This document shows, piece after piece, positions 49,672-59,726 of a stretch of DNA of 64,000 nt. The stretch's first letter is position 1. Each line of letters opens with the position of its first letter. Both the position numbers and the translations under genes were made by a program. Under the pieces are notes generated by a model. That model did no database searches, was not told the DNA's origin, and was given only the letters and a program-made list of their open reading frames with translations. Location of the stretch: assembly GCA_934462715.1 (NCBI GenBank), contig CAKSIJ010000002.1:1-64000 (forward strand), given 5' to 3'. This DNA comes from an uncultured Clostridia bacterium (GTDB taxonomy: Bacteria > Bacillota > Clostridia > UBA1381).

Positions 49672-50697
49672 ATGAAAAAGTCAGATTTTTATTTTGATTT
49701 GCCGGAGGAACTTATAGCACAGGAGCCCCTTGATGACAGAAGCTCTTCACGGCTTATGTGCCTTGACAAAAACACGGGAGAAATCAAGCATAAACATTTT
49801 TACGATATTGCAGATTTACTCAACCCCGGCGACTGCCTTATATTAAATGACACAAAGGTTATCCCGGCAAGGCTCTACGGTGTTAAAGAGGGTACGGGCG
49901 GCGCTATAGAGTTTCTGCTTCTGCACAAAAAATCTCTTGACGTATGGGAGGTAATACTGAAGCCCGGCAGGAGAGCAAAGCCGGGCGCGGTTTTCAGCTT
50001 CGGTGACGGACGTCTTAAGGCGGAAATACTGGAGGTTGTAAATGACGGTAACAGACTTGTGAGATTTATCTATGACGGCATATTTGAAAATATACTCGAT
50101 GAACTCGGAGAAATGCCGCTTCCCCATTACATTACAAAAAAGCTTGAAAACAAGGACAGGTATCAGACAGTTTACGCAAAACACTCCGGCTCTGCCGCAG
50201 CTCCTACCGCAGGACTACACTTTACCGATGAGCTTTTGAAAAAAATAAAGGATAAAGGCGTAAAAATCGGGTTTGTAACTCTCCATGTCGGACTCGGCAC
50301 TTTCAGACCGGTTAAAGCCGATGATATACTTGAACACAAAATGCACTCCGAATTTTATATACTGCCCCAAGAAACAGCAGACCTTGTTAACGAAACAAAG
50401 AAAAACGGCGGAAAAGTTATATCGGTGGGTACAACAGCCACAAGAACTCTTGAAACGGCAGGACTTAACGGACTTCCCTTAAAGCAGCAGTCCGGTTGGA
50501 CCGATATATTCATCTACCCCGGAAAAAGCTTTAACGTAATTGACGCACTTATTACAAATTTCCACCTGCCGGAATCCACACTGATTATGCTTGTCAGCGC
50601 ACTGGCAGGCAGAGATAATATTTTAAATGCGTATAATACCGCCGTAAAGGAAAAGTACCGCTTTTTCAGCTTTGGTGACGCTATGTTTATTCATTAA
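49672..50697 (+). CDS. queA: S-adenosylmethionine:tRNA ribosyltransferase-isomerase
   Basis: 341 residues, family length. Transfers and isomerises the ribosyl of SAM onto preQ1 in the wobble position of certain tRNAs, making epoxyqueuosine. Family segments are FYFDLPEELIAQEPLDDRSS, LILNDTKVIPARLYG, AAPTAGLHFTDELL, TLHVGLGTFRPVK and TNFHLPESTLIMLVSALAG. The start follows GAAAGGACTTGTAATA. Follows a terminator; a weak TTGAAT-17-TATGAA promoter is present at about 49611-49640. Confidence 0.97.
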   Translation: MKKSDFYFDLPEELIAQEPLDDRSSSRLMCLDKNTGEIKHKHFYDIADLLNPGDCLILNDTKVIPARLYGVKEGTGGAIEFLLLHKKSLDVWEVILKPGRRAKPGAVFSFGDGRLKAEILEVVNDGNRLVRFIYDGIFENILDELGEMPLPHYITKKLENKDRYQTVYAKHSGSAAAPTAGLHFTDELLKKIKDKGVKIGFVTLHVGLGTFRPVKADDILEHKMHSEFYILPQETADLVNETKKNGGKVISVGTTATRTLETAGLNGLPLKQQSGWTDIFIYPGKSFNVIDALITNFHLPESTLIMLVSALAGRDNILNAYNTAVKEKYRFFSFGDAMFIH

Positions 50698-50748
50698 AAT
50701 TTCAAACATACCATGCACATAAAATGTTGACTTTTTAATTAATCATAA

Positions 50749-50791
50749 AAAACAGGACATTCTCATGCCAACGCATGGAATGTCCTGTTTT
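50749..50791. terminator. Terminator between convergent queA and HTH gene
   Basis: AAAACAGGACATTC / GAATGTCCTGTTTT arms, with A/T runs on both sides. Confidence 0.9.
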
Positions 50792-50815
50792 CGCTTAATA
50801 TAAATCAAATTTAAA

Positions 50816-51178
50816 TCAATCTTTCTTTTTACCCGAGAAAGCTGCTATATCATACTCAGATAAATCAGATGAACATCTCTCATATTCCATCTTTAATAAT
50901 GTGTGAATTACATGTCTGCCTTTATCGTCAAGCTTGTTGTAAATGTCAATCATTTTCAAGGCATTGTCATCAACATGAAGCGGGAACTGATAATTTACCA
51001 TCTGAATATCAAGCTTTTTGCATATTTTTACAATTGTTTCATATGCAGTTCCGCTTACCCCGTTCTTAAGGGTACTTGCAAGAGTAGTCTGCGGAATATT
51101 AATCACCTGAGAAAATTTCCGTACACTCTTGTACTGTCTTTTGATTTCCGTTGCAATCATGTTTGTTAAAACATCCAT
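50816..51178 (-). CDS. XRE-type helix-turn-helix regulator
   Basis: 120 residues. Residues 10-60 form an HTH (SVRKFSQVINIPQTTLASTL, then YETIVKICKKLDI) similar to phage-repressor-like XRE proteins. A helical C-terminus (DDNALKMIDIYNKLDDKGRHV) follows. Target unknown. Transcribed from a strong consensus promoter at 51382-51410 with a 200-base leader. The start follows AAAGGAATGG. Confidence 0.85.
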   Translation of the reverse strand: MDVLTNMIATEIKRQYKSVRKFSQVINIPQTTLASTLKNGVSGTAYETIVKICKKLDIQMVNYQFPLHVDDNALKMIDIYNKLDDKGRHVIHTLLKMEYERCSSDLSEYDIAAFSGKKKD

Positions 51179-51381
51179 ACTTTAACCATTCCTTTCCATG
51201 CCACAGGCATTTTCCGGTTTCCAAAAAGCTTTGAACTGTGCGGAAAATTAATCGCATTACACTTTTGATCAACAATCAACGCAAGGTCTGTGCTTTCTGA
51301 CAAAACCGATTCTAAAGATTTATATATATACCGTCAACCTATCCCACAGCGCAAGCTCTAATATTTACTGTAACACAGATA

Positions 51382-51440
51382 ATTATAACACATTATAAAT
51401 TTTGTGTCAACAAATTTTCGCAAAATTTTGCAAAATTTTA
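51382..51440 (-). promoter_or_regulatory. Consensus promoter with UP-like A/T element for the HTH gene
   Basis: Minus strand TTGACA (51410-51405), 17-base spacer, TATAAT (51387-51382). Upstream, repeated GCAAAATTTT units (51419-51440) lie where an UP element would be. Repeated GTGTTA (minus strand) near the start site could be an autoregulatory operator. Confidence 0.8.
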
Positions 51441-51452
51441 ACTAATTTTCTT

Positions 51453-51962
51453 TTATTTTTGTGTTGTGCTTCCAAAACCGCCGTTTCTTATACTGTCGGC
51501 GTCATCATCATAGGTTATGCCGTATTCGACAAATATACCCTGAGCGAAGCCCTCGCCTTTTTTTACCGACAGTTCTTTTCCGTCTTTTGAGTCATTTGTT
51601 ATTTTAATAAACATATGTCCCTCATTGTCGGAACAGTAATAATCGCTGTCGATTATACCTACGGTGTTGCAAAGCTGCAATCTGTATTTGAATCCCAGAC
51701 CGCTTCTCGGGTAAATTTTCAAAACCCACCCGTCCTCTATAAACACTCTTATGCCTGTCGGAATTTTAATACTCTCCCCCGGCTTCAGCGTAAAGTCAAG
51801 CGTAGAATAAAAGTCATATCCGGCAGAGCCTTTTGTGGCTCTTTGGGGCAGCTTTATTTCGTCATATACGTTTTCTTCTTCATCAAAACAATCCCTCCAT
51901 GAATCCCTGAATTGTTTTTCCGATACCTTTTCAAACCGTGCAATTCTTTTCATTTGTTTCAT
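51453..51962 (-). CDS. dut: dUTP diphosphatase
   Basis: 169 residues. Hydrolyses dUTP to dUMP and pyrophosphate, keeping uracil out of DNA. Trimeric dUTPase motifs are visible: 1 ATKGSAGYDFYS, 2 IYPRSGLGFKY, 3 NTVGIIDSDYYCSDNEG, 4 GEGFAQGIF and 5 RNGGFGSTTQK at the C-terminus. It carries an unusual 35-residue N-terminal extension compared with the minimal family. It lies directly downstream of the activase gene and is probably co-transcribed with it. Confidence 0.95.
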   Translation of the reverse strand: MKQMKRIARFEKVSEKQFRDSWRDCFDEEENVYDEIKLPQRATKGSAGYDFYSTLDFTLKPGESIKIPTGIRVFIEDGWVLKIYPRSGLGFKYRLQLCNTVGIIDSDYYCSDNEGHMFIKITNDSKDGKELSVKKGEGFAQGIFVEYGITYDDDADSIRNGGFGSTTQK

Positions 51963-51997
51963 CGACTCCTTTCGGCAGCCCGTCAGCAGGCATAATT

Positions 51998-54900
51998 TTA
52001 TGTCTGCTGCAGCTCACGCTTCGTTTCTGCCGTTTCTTTTTTATTATCGGGGTTAATATTGTTACCGTTATCTTTTTTACCGATGCCGTTTTTTTCAAGA
52101 TTCTCAAAAGCAATCGCCATCATCAGCTTGATTCTGTTGAGCTGATTAACCTCGCTCGCACCCGGGTCATAATCTATCGCCACAATATTTGCAAGCGGAT
52201 GCTGCCGTCTTATTTCCTTTATCATGCCCTTTCCGGTAACATGATTCGGCAGACACGCAAACGGCTGTACGCAGATAATATTCGGCACTCCGGATTCTAT
52301 CAGCTCTATCATTTCACCGGTCAAAAACCAGCCCTCGCCGCAGCAGTGTCCCAATTGCAGTACATCTCCGGCACCGTCCGCAATTTTCTTTATCGGCTTC
52401 GGCGCACGGTCGGCAAATCTCTTTGAATTGAGCATTGCATATGTCATATGCTTTCTCATATGTTCAAGATATGCAATTCCGAGATTGCACAAAAACTGCG
52501 AAGTTGCTTTTGCACCGAGGTTCTTATGCTTAAAGTTTGAGTTGTAGAAGCAATAAAGCATAAAGTCAAGCAATCCCGGCATTACCGCTTCTCCGCCCTC
52601 GTCAACGATTACCTGCATAACATTATTGTTTGCGTCGGGGTGGAATTTAACCAATATTTCGCCGACAACGCCAACCTTTGGCTTAACCGCTTCTATAATC
52701 GGTATTCTTTCAAAATCGGCTATTATTTTGTCAATAACCTTATTAAATTTAAGCTCGTCTTTTCTTTTATTGATAATTGCGGTATACAGTCTTGCCAGCC
52801 AATCTCTGTATACTCTCCTTGTCTGCCCCTTGTTTGCTTCATATGGCAAAACCTTATTATAGCACGTTAACAGCAGATCGCCCCATATACAGCTTCGTAC
52901 CAGATCATACAACAGTGACGGCGTAAGCTTGAATCCGGGATTTCCCTCAAGTCCCGACATATTAAGACTGATAACCGGAACATACGGATAGCCTGCGTCC
53001 TTTAACGCTTTTCTGATAAACGCTATATAGTTTGTGGCTCTGCATCCCCCTCCTGTCTGTGTAATCATGACAGAAGTATTCTTCGGATCGCATTTTCCCG
53101 ATACGAACGCATTCAACAGCTGACCCGTAACAAGAATAGAAGGATAACAAGCGTCGTTATTAACGCTTTTCAAGCCTGCTTCAATATCCTGCGGCGCAGC
53201 CTTGTCAAGAAGAATCGCATTATAGCCGTGAGTGTTCAGAACAGCCTCAAACAGCTTGAAATGCACGGGACTCATCTGCGGAAAGATAACCGTATGACGT
53301 TTCCTTTCCGCTTTTGTGAACGGTACTCTCGACAGGGTATAATCATATACCTCATGCGGTTCAAAGCTGTTTGCGGTTCTTTCGTTAACCGCCGCCTTAA
53401 GAGAACGCACTCTGATCTTTGCCGTTCCGAGATTTGACACTTCATCTATTTTAAGCGTGGTATAGATTCTCTCATGTGACTGCAATATTTCCTGAACCTG
53501 ATCGGTTGTAACGGCGTCAAGTCCGCAGCCGAACGAATTTAGCTGTATAAGCTCCAGACGGTTGTTCTTGATTACCTCAGAAGCCGCTTCGTACAGTCTT
53601 GTATGATATGCCCATTGGTCTACAACTCTTATGTCACGCTTCAAATGACCGAGATGCGCTATGCTGTCCTCCGTAAACACGGCAAAGCCGAGCGAGTTAA
53701 TCATTTCGGGAATACCGTGGTTTATCTCGGGGTCGATATGATAAGGTCTGCCGGCAAGCACGATTCCTCTTTCGTCATGCTCATTAAGCCACTTCAGTGT
53801 TTCTTCCCCTTTATTTCTTATATCGTTTTTAAATTTTGCCAATTCTTCAAAAGCCTTGTCGCACGCCTTGTTTATTTCGGCATTTGAAATGCTGAAATTC
53901 TTCAGCGCCTTGCAAAGCTGTTTTTTGACGGACGGTACATCGTTTAGGTTTAAAAATGGGTAAATAAAGCTTACATCACTTTTTCTCACGCTGTCCATAT
54001 TGTTATAGATGACTTCCGGGTATGAAGTAACCATAGGGCAGTTGAAATGATTGCCTGCGTCCTTATATTCTATCTGCTCATACGAAACACACGGATAGAA
54101 TATCGTCTTAACACCGTCATCGAGCAGCGACTGAATATGTCCGTGCACAAGCTTTGCCGGATAGCACGCAGATTCCGACGGAATCGACTCTATTCCCTTT
54201 TCATAAACCGAATGTGAGCTTCTCGGAGAAAGCTTAACCGAAAATCCCAGTTCGGTAAAGAACGTGAACCAAAGCGGATAGTTTTCATACATATTCAAAA
54301 CTCTCGGCAAGCCCATAACACCCCTCGGCGCATCTTTTTCGCTCAAAGGATTATAGTCAAACAGTCTGTTATACTTGTATTCATACAAATTGGGCAGATT
54401 TTTTTCATTCTTGATTTTCCCCGCGCCCTTTTCGCATCTGTTTCCCGATATAAACTTGCTTCCGTCCGAAAATTTTGTAACGGTAAGTCTGCACGAATTG
54501 GAGCAGCCCTTACATCTCACGGTGCTGTTTTCAAATGAGAACGAATCAAGTTCATCAGCTTTCGGCAGCATAAGCTCTCCGCCGTTATATCTCTCTTTTG
54601 CTATGAGCGCACAGCCGAATGCCCCCATAAGACCTGCAATATCAGGTCTTATGACCTCTCTGTTCAATATCTGCTCAAACGCTCTTAATATTGCGTCATT
54701 TAAAAACGTTCCACCCTGAACAACAATTTTTTCGCCAAGAAGCGACGGATCTCTTAATTTGATAACCTTATACAATGCGTTTCGAACAACAGAGTATGAA
54801 AGTCCGGCGCTTATATCCCCCACCGTTGCGCCCTCTTTCTGAGCCTGTTTTACTCTGGAATTCATAAACACCGTACAGCGTGTTCCGAGGTCAACCGGAT

Positions 54901-56320
54901 TTTCAGCCGCAAGCGCTTCCTTTGCAAAATCCTCTGTCGAATATCCCAGTGATTCGGCAAATGTCTGAATAAACGAGCCGCAGCCGGAGGAACAGGCTTC
55001 ATTGAGCATGATAGAATCTATTACTCCGTTCTTAATCTTCATGCACTTCATATCCTGACCGCCTATGTCGATTATAAAATCAACGCCCGGTCTGAAAAAT
55101 TCTGCGGCTTTATAGTGCGCTATAGTTTCGATTTCTCCTATAGGAATGTGAAACGCCGCCATTAACAGCTGCTCTCCGTACCCTGTAACCGCCGCATTTG
55201 CAATATGAGCGCTTGCCGGCAGTTTTGAATATATATCTTTAAGTATTGTAACGGCGCTGTTTACTGGGCTTCCCTGGTTTTTTGCGTAATAAGTATAGAG
55301 CAGATTTTTATCGTCATCTATGATAACCGCCTTAATTGTAGTCGAGCCTACGTCAAGTCCGAGATAAAGCTTACCCCACGCTTCGGATAAATCCCCTCTT
55401 TTCACCTTTGCCTGTGCATGGCGGTTGTCAAACCGTTCCTTTTCCTCCGCATTTTTAAACAGCGGCGGCATTCTGGTGACTTCTGTTTCAACGCTCGGAG
55501 CGGTTTTGAGCTTTTCTATAAGCTCCTCCGCCGTAACCTCAGCACCGTCCGCAAACAACGAAGCGCCCTTTGCCACAAACAACTGTGCGTTCTCCGGCAT
55601 TGAAAAGCTCTCAGCCTTGTCCTTTAATGTAATCTCGAACTGTTTTCTGAGTTCCGGAAGAAAATACAGAGGACCTCCCAGAAATACTACATTTCCTCTT
55701 ATCGGACGTCCCTGCGCAAGACCGCTTATCGTCTGCGTTACAACCGCCTGAAAAATCGACGCCGCAACGTCCTCCTTGCTGATACCGTCATTCAAAAGCG
55801 GCTGAACGTCGGATTTTGCAAACACTCCGCATCTTGCCGCAATCGGATATATTGCCTTATGATTTTCGGCAAGCTTATTAAGCCCCAAGGCGTCGGTTTT
55901 CAGAAGCACCGCCATCTGATCGATAAACGATCCCGTTCCGCCGGCGCACGTTCCGTTCATTCTCTGCTCCGACCCTCCGGTAAGGTAGAGAATTTTTGCG
56001 TCCTCTCCCCCAAGCTCTATTACAACGTCAGCCTCCGGCATAAACGCTTCAACCGCCTTTTTTGTTGCAACAACCTCCTGTACAAAAGGAAGCGACAGCA
56101 TTTTTGACAGCAAAAGTCCGCCCGAACCGGTAATCGCAACTCTCATTTCGCACGCTCCGCACGAATCCTTTATATGCTTTAAAAGCGTCATCACCGTGCT
56201 TTTTATATCCGAATAATGTCTTAAATATTCCGAAAATATAATCTCCCCATCAATATTCGTAAGAATTGCCTTAACGGTAGTTGAACCCACATCTATTCCA
56301 AGATTTGCAGCTTCTGCCAA
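51998..56320 (-). CDS. Giant acyl-CoA dehydratase activase-like protein (two BadF/BcrA ATPase modules plus DUF2229/HgdB-like region)
   Basis: 1440 residues. Two ASKHA ATPase modules: the first begins NLGIDVGSTTVKAIL with NGTCAGGTGSFIDQMA and ARCGVFAKSDV, the second begins YLGLDVGSTTIKAVI with EACSSGCGSFIQTFA and TRCTVFMNSRV. The Cys-Gly-x-Gly/Cys-Gly turn holds the 4Fe-4S cluster in family activases that drive single electrons into 2-hydroxyacyl-CoA dehydratases. The C-terminal 800 residues match the DUF2229/HgdB-like regions (CKGCSNSCRLTV, VLAGRPYHIDPEINHGIPEM, VQPFACLPNHVTGKGM). The start is TTG at 56320, eight bases after GGAGG. No dehydratase subunits are nearby. Substrate unknown. Confidence 0.92.
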   Translation of the reverse strand: MAEAANLGIDVGSTTVKAILTNIDGEIIFSEYLRHYSDIKSTVMTLLKHIKDSCGACEMRVAITGSGGLLLSKMLSLPFVQEVVATKKAVEAFMPEADVVIELGGEDAKILYLTGGSEQRMNGTCAGGTGSFIDQMAVLLKTDALGLNKLAENHKAIYPIAARCGVFAKSDVQPLLNDGISKEDVAASIFQAVVTQTISGLAQGRPIRGNVVFLGGPLYFLPELRKQFEITLKDKAESFSMPENAQLFVAKGASLFADGAEVTAEELIEKLKTAPSVETEVTRMPPLFKNAEEKERFDNRHAQAKVKRGDLSEAWGKLYLGLDVGSTTIKAVIIDDDKNLLYTYYAKNQGSPVNSAVTILKDIYSKLPASAHIANAAVTGYGEQLLMAAFHIPIGEIETIAHYKAAEFFRPGVDFIIDIGGQDMKCMKIKNGVIDSIMLNEACSSGCGSFIQTFAESLGYSTEDFAKEALAAENPVDLGTRCTVFMNSRVKQAQKEGATVGDISAGLSYSVVRNALYKVIKLRDPSLLGEKIVVQGGTFLNDAILRAFEQILNREVIRPDIAGLMGAFGCALIAKERYNGGELMLPKADELDSFSFENSTVRCKGCSNSCRLTVTKFSDGSKFISGNRCEKGAGKIKNEKNLPNLYEYKYNRLFDYNPLSEKDAPRGVMGLPRVLNMYENYPLWFTFFTELGFSVKLSPRSSHSVYEKGIESIPSESACYPAKLVHGHIQSLLDDGVKTIFYPCVSYEQIEYKDAGNHFNCPMVTSYPEVIYNNMDSVRKSDVSFIYPFLNLNDVPSVKKQLCKALKNFSISNAEINKACDKAFEELAKFKNDIRNKGEETLKWLNEHDERGIVLAGRPYHIDPEINHGIPEMINSLGFAVFTEDSIAHLGHLKRDIRVVDQWAYHTRLYEAASEVIKNNRLELIQLNSFGCGLDAVTTDQVQEILQSHERIYTTLKIDEVSNLGTAKIRVRSLKAAVNERTANSFEPHEVYDYTLSRVPFTKAERKRHTVIFPQMSPVHFKLFEAVLNTHGYNAILLDKAAPQDIEAGLKSVNNDACYPSILVTGQLLNAFVSGKCDPKNTSVMITQTGGGCRATNYIAFIRKALKDAGYPYVPVISLNMSGLEGNPGFKLTPSLLYDLVRSCIWGDLLLTCYNKVLPYEANKGQTRRVYRDWLARLYTAIINKRKDELKFNKVIDKIIADFERIPIIEAVKPKVGVVGEILVKFHPDANNNVMQVIVDEGGEAVMPGLLDFMLYCFYNSNFKHKNLGAKATSQFLCNLGIAYLEHMRKHMTYAMLNSKRFADRAPKPIKKIADGAGDVLQLGHCCGEGWFLTGEMIELIESGVPNIICVQPFACLPNHVTGKGMIKEIRRQHPLANIVAIDYDPGASEVNQLNRIKLMMAIAFENLEKNGIGKKDNGNNINPDNKKETAETKRELQQT

Positions 56321-56399
56321 TTAAAACACCTCCGATTATAAGTATTGCACTTTTTTAAATAAAATCAGAATAAAACAAGCGTATAATATCCATACTATT

Positions 56400-56428
56400 A
56401 TTATATTGCTTTTTTCCGAAATAGTCAA
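56400..56428 (-). promoter_or_regulatory. Promoter of the activase-dut unit
   Basis: Minus strand TTGACT (56428-56423), 17-base spacer, TATAAT (56405-56400), about 80 bases before the TTG start. The rest of 56429-56601 shows no feature I can support. Confidence 0.8.
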
Positions 56429-56601
56429 GCGCAAAATTCGATATATTTTTCGTGCTGAAACGGCTTCTTTTGCGCAAAAGGCAGATTTTTTTTGAATAAT
56501 CTGTTAATAATCGCCGTCATATCAGGCATAATTTAAACATTATTTGAAATCTGACGTAAATCGTCACATTATTGTCAGACGGGCAGTATTTTCTCTAAAG
56601 C

Positions 56602-56653
56602 AAAAAACACCGCCGCAGAAAGCGCATTTTTATGTGCTCCCGTCTGCGGCGGT
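56602..56653 (-). terminator. Terminator of the SLH-protein gene
   Basis: ACCGCCGCAGA (56609-56619) pairs with TCTGCGGCGGT (56643-56653); the minus strand continues with a T6 run. Confidence 0.88.
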
Positions 56654-56672
56654 ATTTTAATGAGTTTTATAA

Positions 56673-59666
56673 TTATTCGTTAATGAGAATATAGATATTC
56701 TGCGGCGACCATTTCATGATATGAGTCGCAATCAGCTTTGAACAATTATTACCGTTCTGTGCGTATGTTTTAATATCGCTTATGCTTCCCATTTCAACAG
56801 TAACCTTGCTGCCCTTGTACTTAACAAGTCTTACTCCCCATACTGTTGACGGATCAAAGGTTTCGTAATAGTAGTTAGCCTTGTCCAACTCACCCGAAAA
56901 GCCGTTTTTCAGGTTTTGTGTGGTAATTGTAAGGTACTTATCGTCCTCAAAGGAATATGCAAAGCCGTACACAAAGAAGTTATGCATATGCAGTGAGCCG
57001 TAATATTTGGGATAACCGCTCAGAGCGTCATTTGTATATCCGAAAGGATTGGTATTGCTGTATTTGCTGTTATGGAAGCCTGTCGAACCGGCGAATGTTC
57101 CGGTTATATCGGTGTAATCCTCGTTTCCCGCCGGAACCTCTGTTGTTCTGTCGGCAGGATCTGCGCCGTACCATGCAGGATTTTTTCCGTCAGCGTCATA
57201 CACAAGCTGAATATTTGTTGTAAGTCCGCCGTCCTCAACGAATCTTACCAAATCTCCGACTTCGATTTTATATCCCTGTTCTCCGTTTCCGAGCGAAGCA
57301 TAGGCATTTTTTACATGATCGAAATCAACGTAGTCGGTGTTCGGGATAAGAGTACGCTCATCATCTCCTATAGACACCTTTAAAGCCTTAACTATCTTAT
57401 CGTTTTCCTCATCGTACGCTTCATTGATCTCGGTTACCGCATACAAGCCCGCATTGCCCGGAATGACAAACTGCGTTTCGCCGTCGTCCGTCAGAACCAT
57501 AGCCTGAGCAACTGTTGACTTCTCATCAAAATTGTAAAGCGTTCCGGCAAAATATCCCTCCCAAAGACCTGTTCCGGCAAAAACATTATACTTTTCGGTA
57601 AGGTCAAGATCGGACGGAACAGTCATAACGGCTGCAGTTGCACTCAATCTTATTGAACGGCAGGTATCAAACACTCCGTCAGTTGTATGAGTGTATGCAA
57701 ATGTTCTGTGAACTTTTGTAAAATTCCAGTTTTTCATATAATTTACATCGTCCACATCAGAGGTCATTTTTAACATTTGTCTGAGTCTTAAATCGGAACA
57801 TTTTACATTCTCGTTAAGCGGCAGCATAATCTTTCTGATTACATCGCTTGTGTTTTTCTCATATGCGAATATCCCCTTGTAATCGCCCAAAAAGCTTATA
57901 AGACCCTCGTTTGTAACCTTTCTTGTGTTGTTGTATTCATCGGAAAAGGTTACGTTGTTTTTTATCGCCATGCGCTTCATTTCATTTGTTGCCAGATCAA
58001 AGAATCTTGCCTCTAACTCGTCGGTGTCCTCGTTTATATAGATTTTGTTCAAAAAGCCTATATCCGACTGCAATTCGGCAGAAATCGTCACCCATGTGAT
58101 TTCGCCATAGGTATCGAGATAACAGGTTACGTTTATACCGTCAGCCAGCTTTGCCATTTCGGCGGTGTTTTCAAAAACATACGAAACGGGATATTCCACA
58201 TCGTCAAGCTTTATGTACTGCTCGTCATATTTTTTAACGATACCCTTTATTTCTCCCGTCGCCTTTGCGGACGAACAGTACATTTTAATATATCCGTCAT
58301 TCACATAGTAGTTGACAGCACCCTTTGTTATATCCTTAAATTCCATAGGATTTCCGTCATCATCGTAAATGTAATATCTGCAATCCTGATTGCGGTCGCT
58401 GAAATCTATCTCGGAGCCTGCCTTTCCCTCTTTCAGCTTATCTATAACTGTCATTGCGTTGACATTTATCGTTGAAAGGTAGCCCGATTCAAAGCTTTCT
58501 GCAATTACGGTATCTCCGTTCTTATTTTCAACTACGGTTATCGTACCCTTTTTAATATTGTTAAACAAATCTTCATCGTAAGAGGTACACAGCTTTCCGT
58601 TATAAATAAGCGTAAAGCCGCTGCTTACCTTTACTTTTACCGTTTTGTTGCTGTCCTCTGTCTTGTAATAGTTAAAGGTGTTTGATGAGTAACCGTCAAG
58701 CAGCTCCGCGTCGATTACCGTAACGGTAACTTTTCCGGTGTCCTCATAACACATCAGAATATATTCGCCGTCATCATCATACAGGAACACTCTTATATCT
58801 CTGCCTATCATGTCACGTATACCGGCAGTCTTGTCGGTGAAAGTAAACTCTACTCCGTTCACGCTTGCTTTCTGCTGCGAATACGGTTCTTCACCGTCTA
58901 TTGAGGTTATGTCGGTTCTTTCAAGCTTTCCCGTGAAAGCGTACACGTTCATGGTATCGTTCATAAAGGTATCGTCAAGAATTTCGATTTTAGCCTTTGT
59001 GCCGTCAAGCTTTAATGCTCTTACCGGCAGATTAAAGCTGTTGTATAAAATTCTTGCAACGTCCATTCTCGACAAAATGCTGCTGCCGGTTCCCGAAACG
59101 CCTTTATTCATTCCGTTTTCCGAAGCGATTTTTGCATATCCGGACGGATATCCGCCGTAATATTCCGCTTCTGTTTTATAGCCGTTCATGTACAAAATGG
59201 TTTTTACAAGCTCGTTATATGTGACGTTATCGTCCGGTCTGAACGATTTGTTTCCGTCGCCGTTCATTATTCCCATCTGATTCACATAATTTATAGCCTG
59301 ATATGCCCAGTAGTTTGTTGCAACATCGCTCCATATGCTTCTTTCCGATTCCGCATATAAAAGCTCAGTGTCCTTATCCGAATTTCCGAGATAGGTTGAA
59401 TCCCAGTTTATAACCGGTTCTCCGTCAATATATTCGGTTTTTAAGGCATTGCATATTATTGTTGCAACCTCGCTTCGTGTAACCGGCGCTGTCGGGTTAA
59501 ACGTTCCGTCCTCATATCCGTTCATAAGTCCCGTCCCGGTTACTATGTTCAAAACTCTTTCCTCTATGGAATCCTCCGGTATATCGGTAAAAAGAGGTGC
59601 CGCCGCAACATTCATTCCCAATATCATTGATGCCGATAAAACTGCTGCTGAAATCTTTTTTATCAT
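56673..59666 (-). CDS. S-layer homology (SLH) domain surface protein
   Basis: About 997 residues. Signal peptide (MIKKISAAVLSASMILGMNV, cut near AAA), then three N-terminal SLH units: residues about 30-85 (TGTGLMNGYEDGTFNPTAPV), 120-165 (NQMGIMNGDGNKSFRPDDNV) and 175-220 (degenerate). SLH units bind pyruvylated secondary wall polymer. The remaining 750 residues are beta-rich without a recognised catalytic domain, with many aromatic and Asp/Asn residues; they may form a large extracellular scaffold. The chosen start ATG (59666) is 12 bases after GGAAAGGA; an earlier ATG at 59678 overlaps the RBS. Confidence 0.85.
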   Translation of the reverse strand: MIKKISAAVLSASMILGMNVAAAPLFTDIPEDSIEERVLNIVTGTGLMNGYEDGTFNPTAPVTRSEVATIICNALKTEYIDGEPVINWDSTYLGNSDKDTELLYAESERSIWSDVATNYWAYQAINYVNQMGIMNGDGNKSFRPDDNVTYNELVKTILYMNGYKTEAEYYGGYPSGYAKIASENGMNKGVSGTGSSILSRMDVARILYNSFNLPVRALKLDGTKAKIEILDDTFMNDTMNVYAFTGKLERTDITSIDGEEPYSQQKASVNGVEFTFTDKTAGIRDMIGRDIRVFLYDDDGEYILMCYEDTGKVTVTVIDAELLDGYSSNTFNYYKTEDSNKTVKVKVSSGFTLIYNGKLCTSYDEDLFNNIKKGTITVVENKNGDTVIAESFESGYLSTINVNAMTVIDKLKEGKAGSEIDFSDRNQDCRYYIYDDDGNPMEFKDITKGAVNYYVNDGYIKMYCSSAKATGEIKGIVKKYDEQYIKLDDVEYPVSYVFENTAEMAKLADGINVTCYLDTYGEITWVTISAELQSDIGFLNKIYINEDTDELEARFFDLATNEMKRMAIKNNVTFSDEYNNTRKVTNEGLISFLGDYKGIFAYEKNTSDVIRKIMLPLNENVKCSDLRLRQMLKMTSDVDDVNYMKNWNFTKVHRTFAYTHTTDGVFDTCRSIRLSATAAVMTVPSDLDLTEKYNVFAGTGLWEGYFAGTLYNFDEKSTVAQAMVLTDDGETQFVIPGNAGLYAVTEINEAYDEENDKIVKALKVSIGDDERTLIPNTDYVDFDHVKNAYASLGNGEQGYKIEVGDLVRFVEDGGLTTNIQLVYDADGKNPAWYGADPADRTTEVPAGNEDYTDITGTFAGSTGFHNSKYSNTNPFGYTNDALSGYPKYYGSLHMHNFFVYGFAYSFEDDKYLTITTQNLKNGFSGELDKANYYYETFDPSTVWGVRLVKYKGSKVTVEMGSISDIKTYAQNGNNCSKLIATHIMKWSPQNIYILINE

Positions 59667-59726
59667 CTCTGTTATCATTCCTTTCCCGTGCCAAAGCACA
59701 TATATTATCGGTAGATTCAGCTCGGA

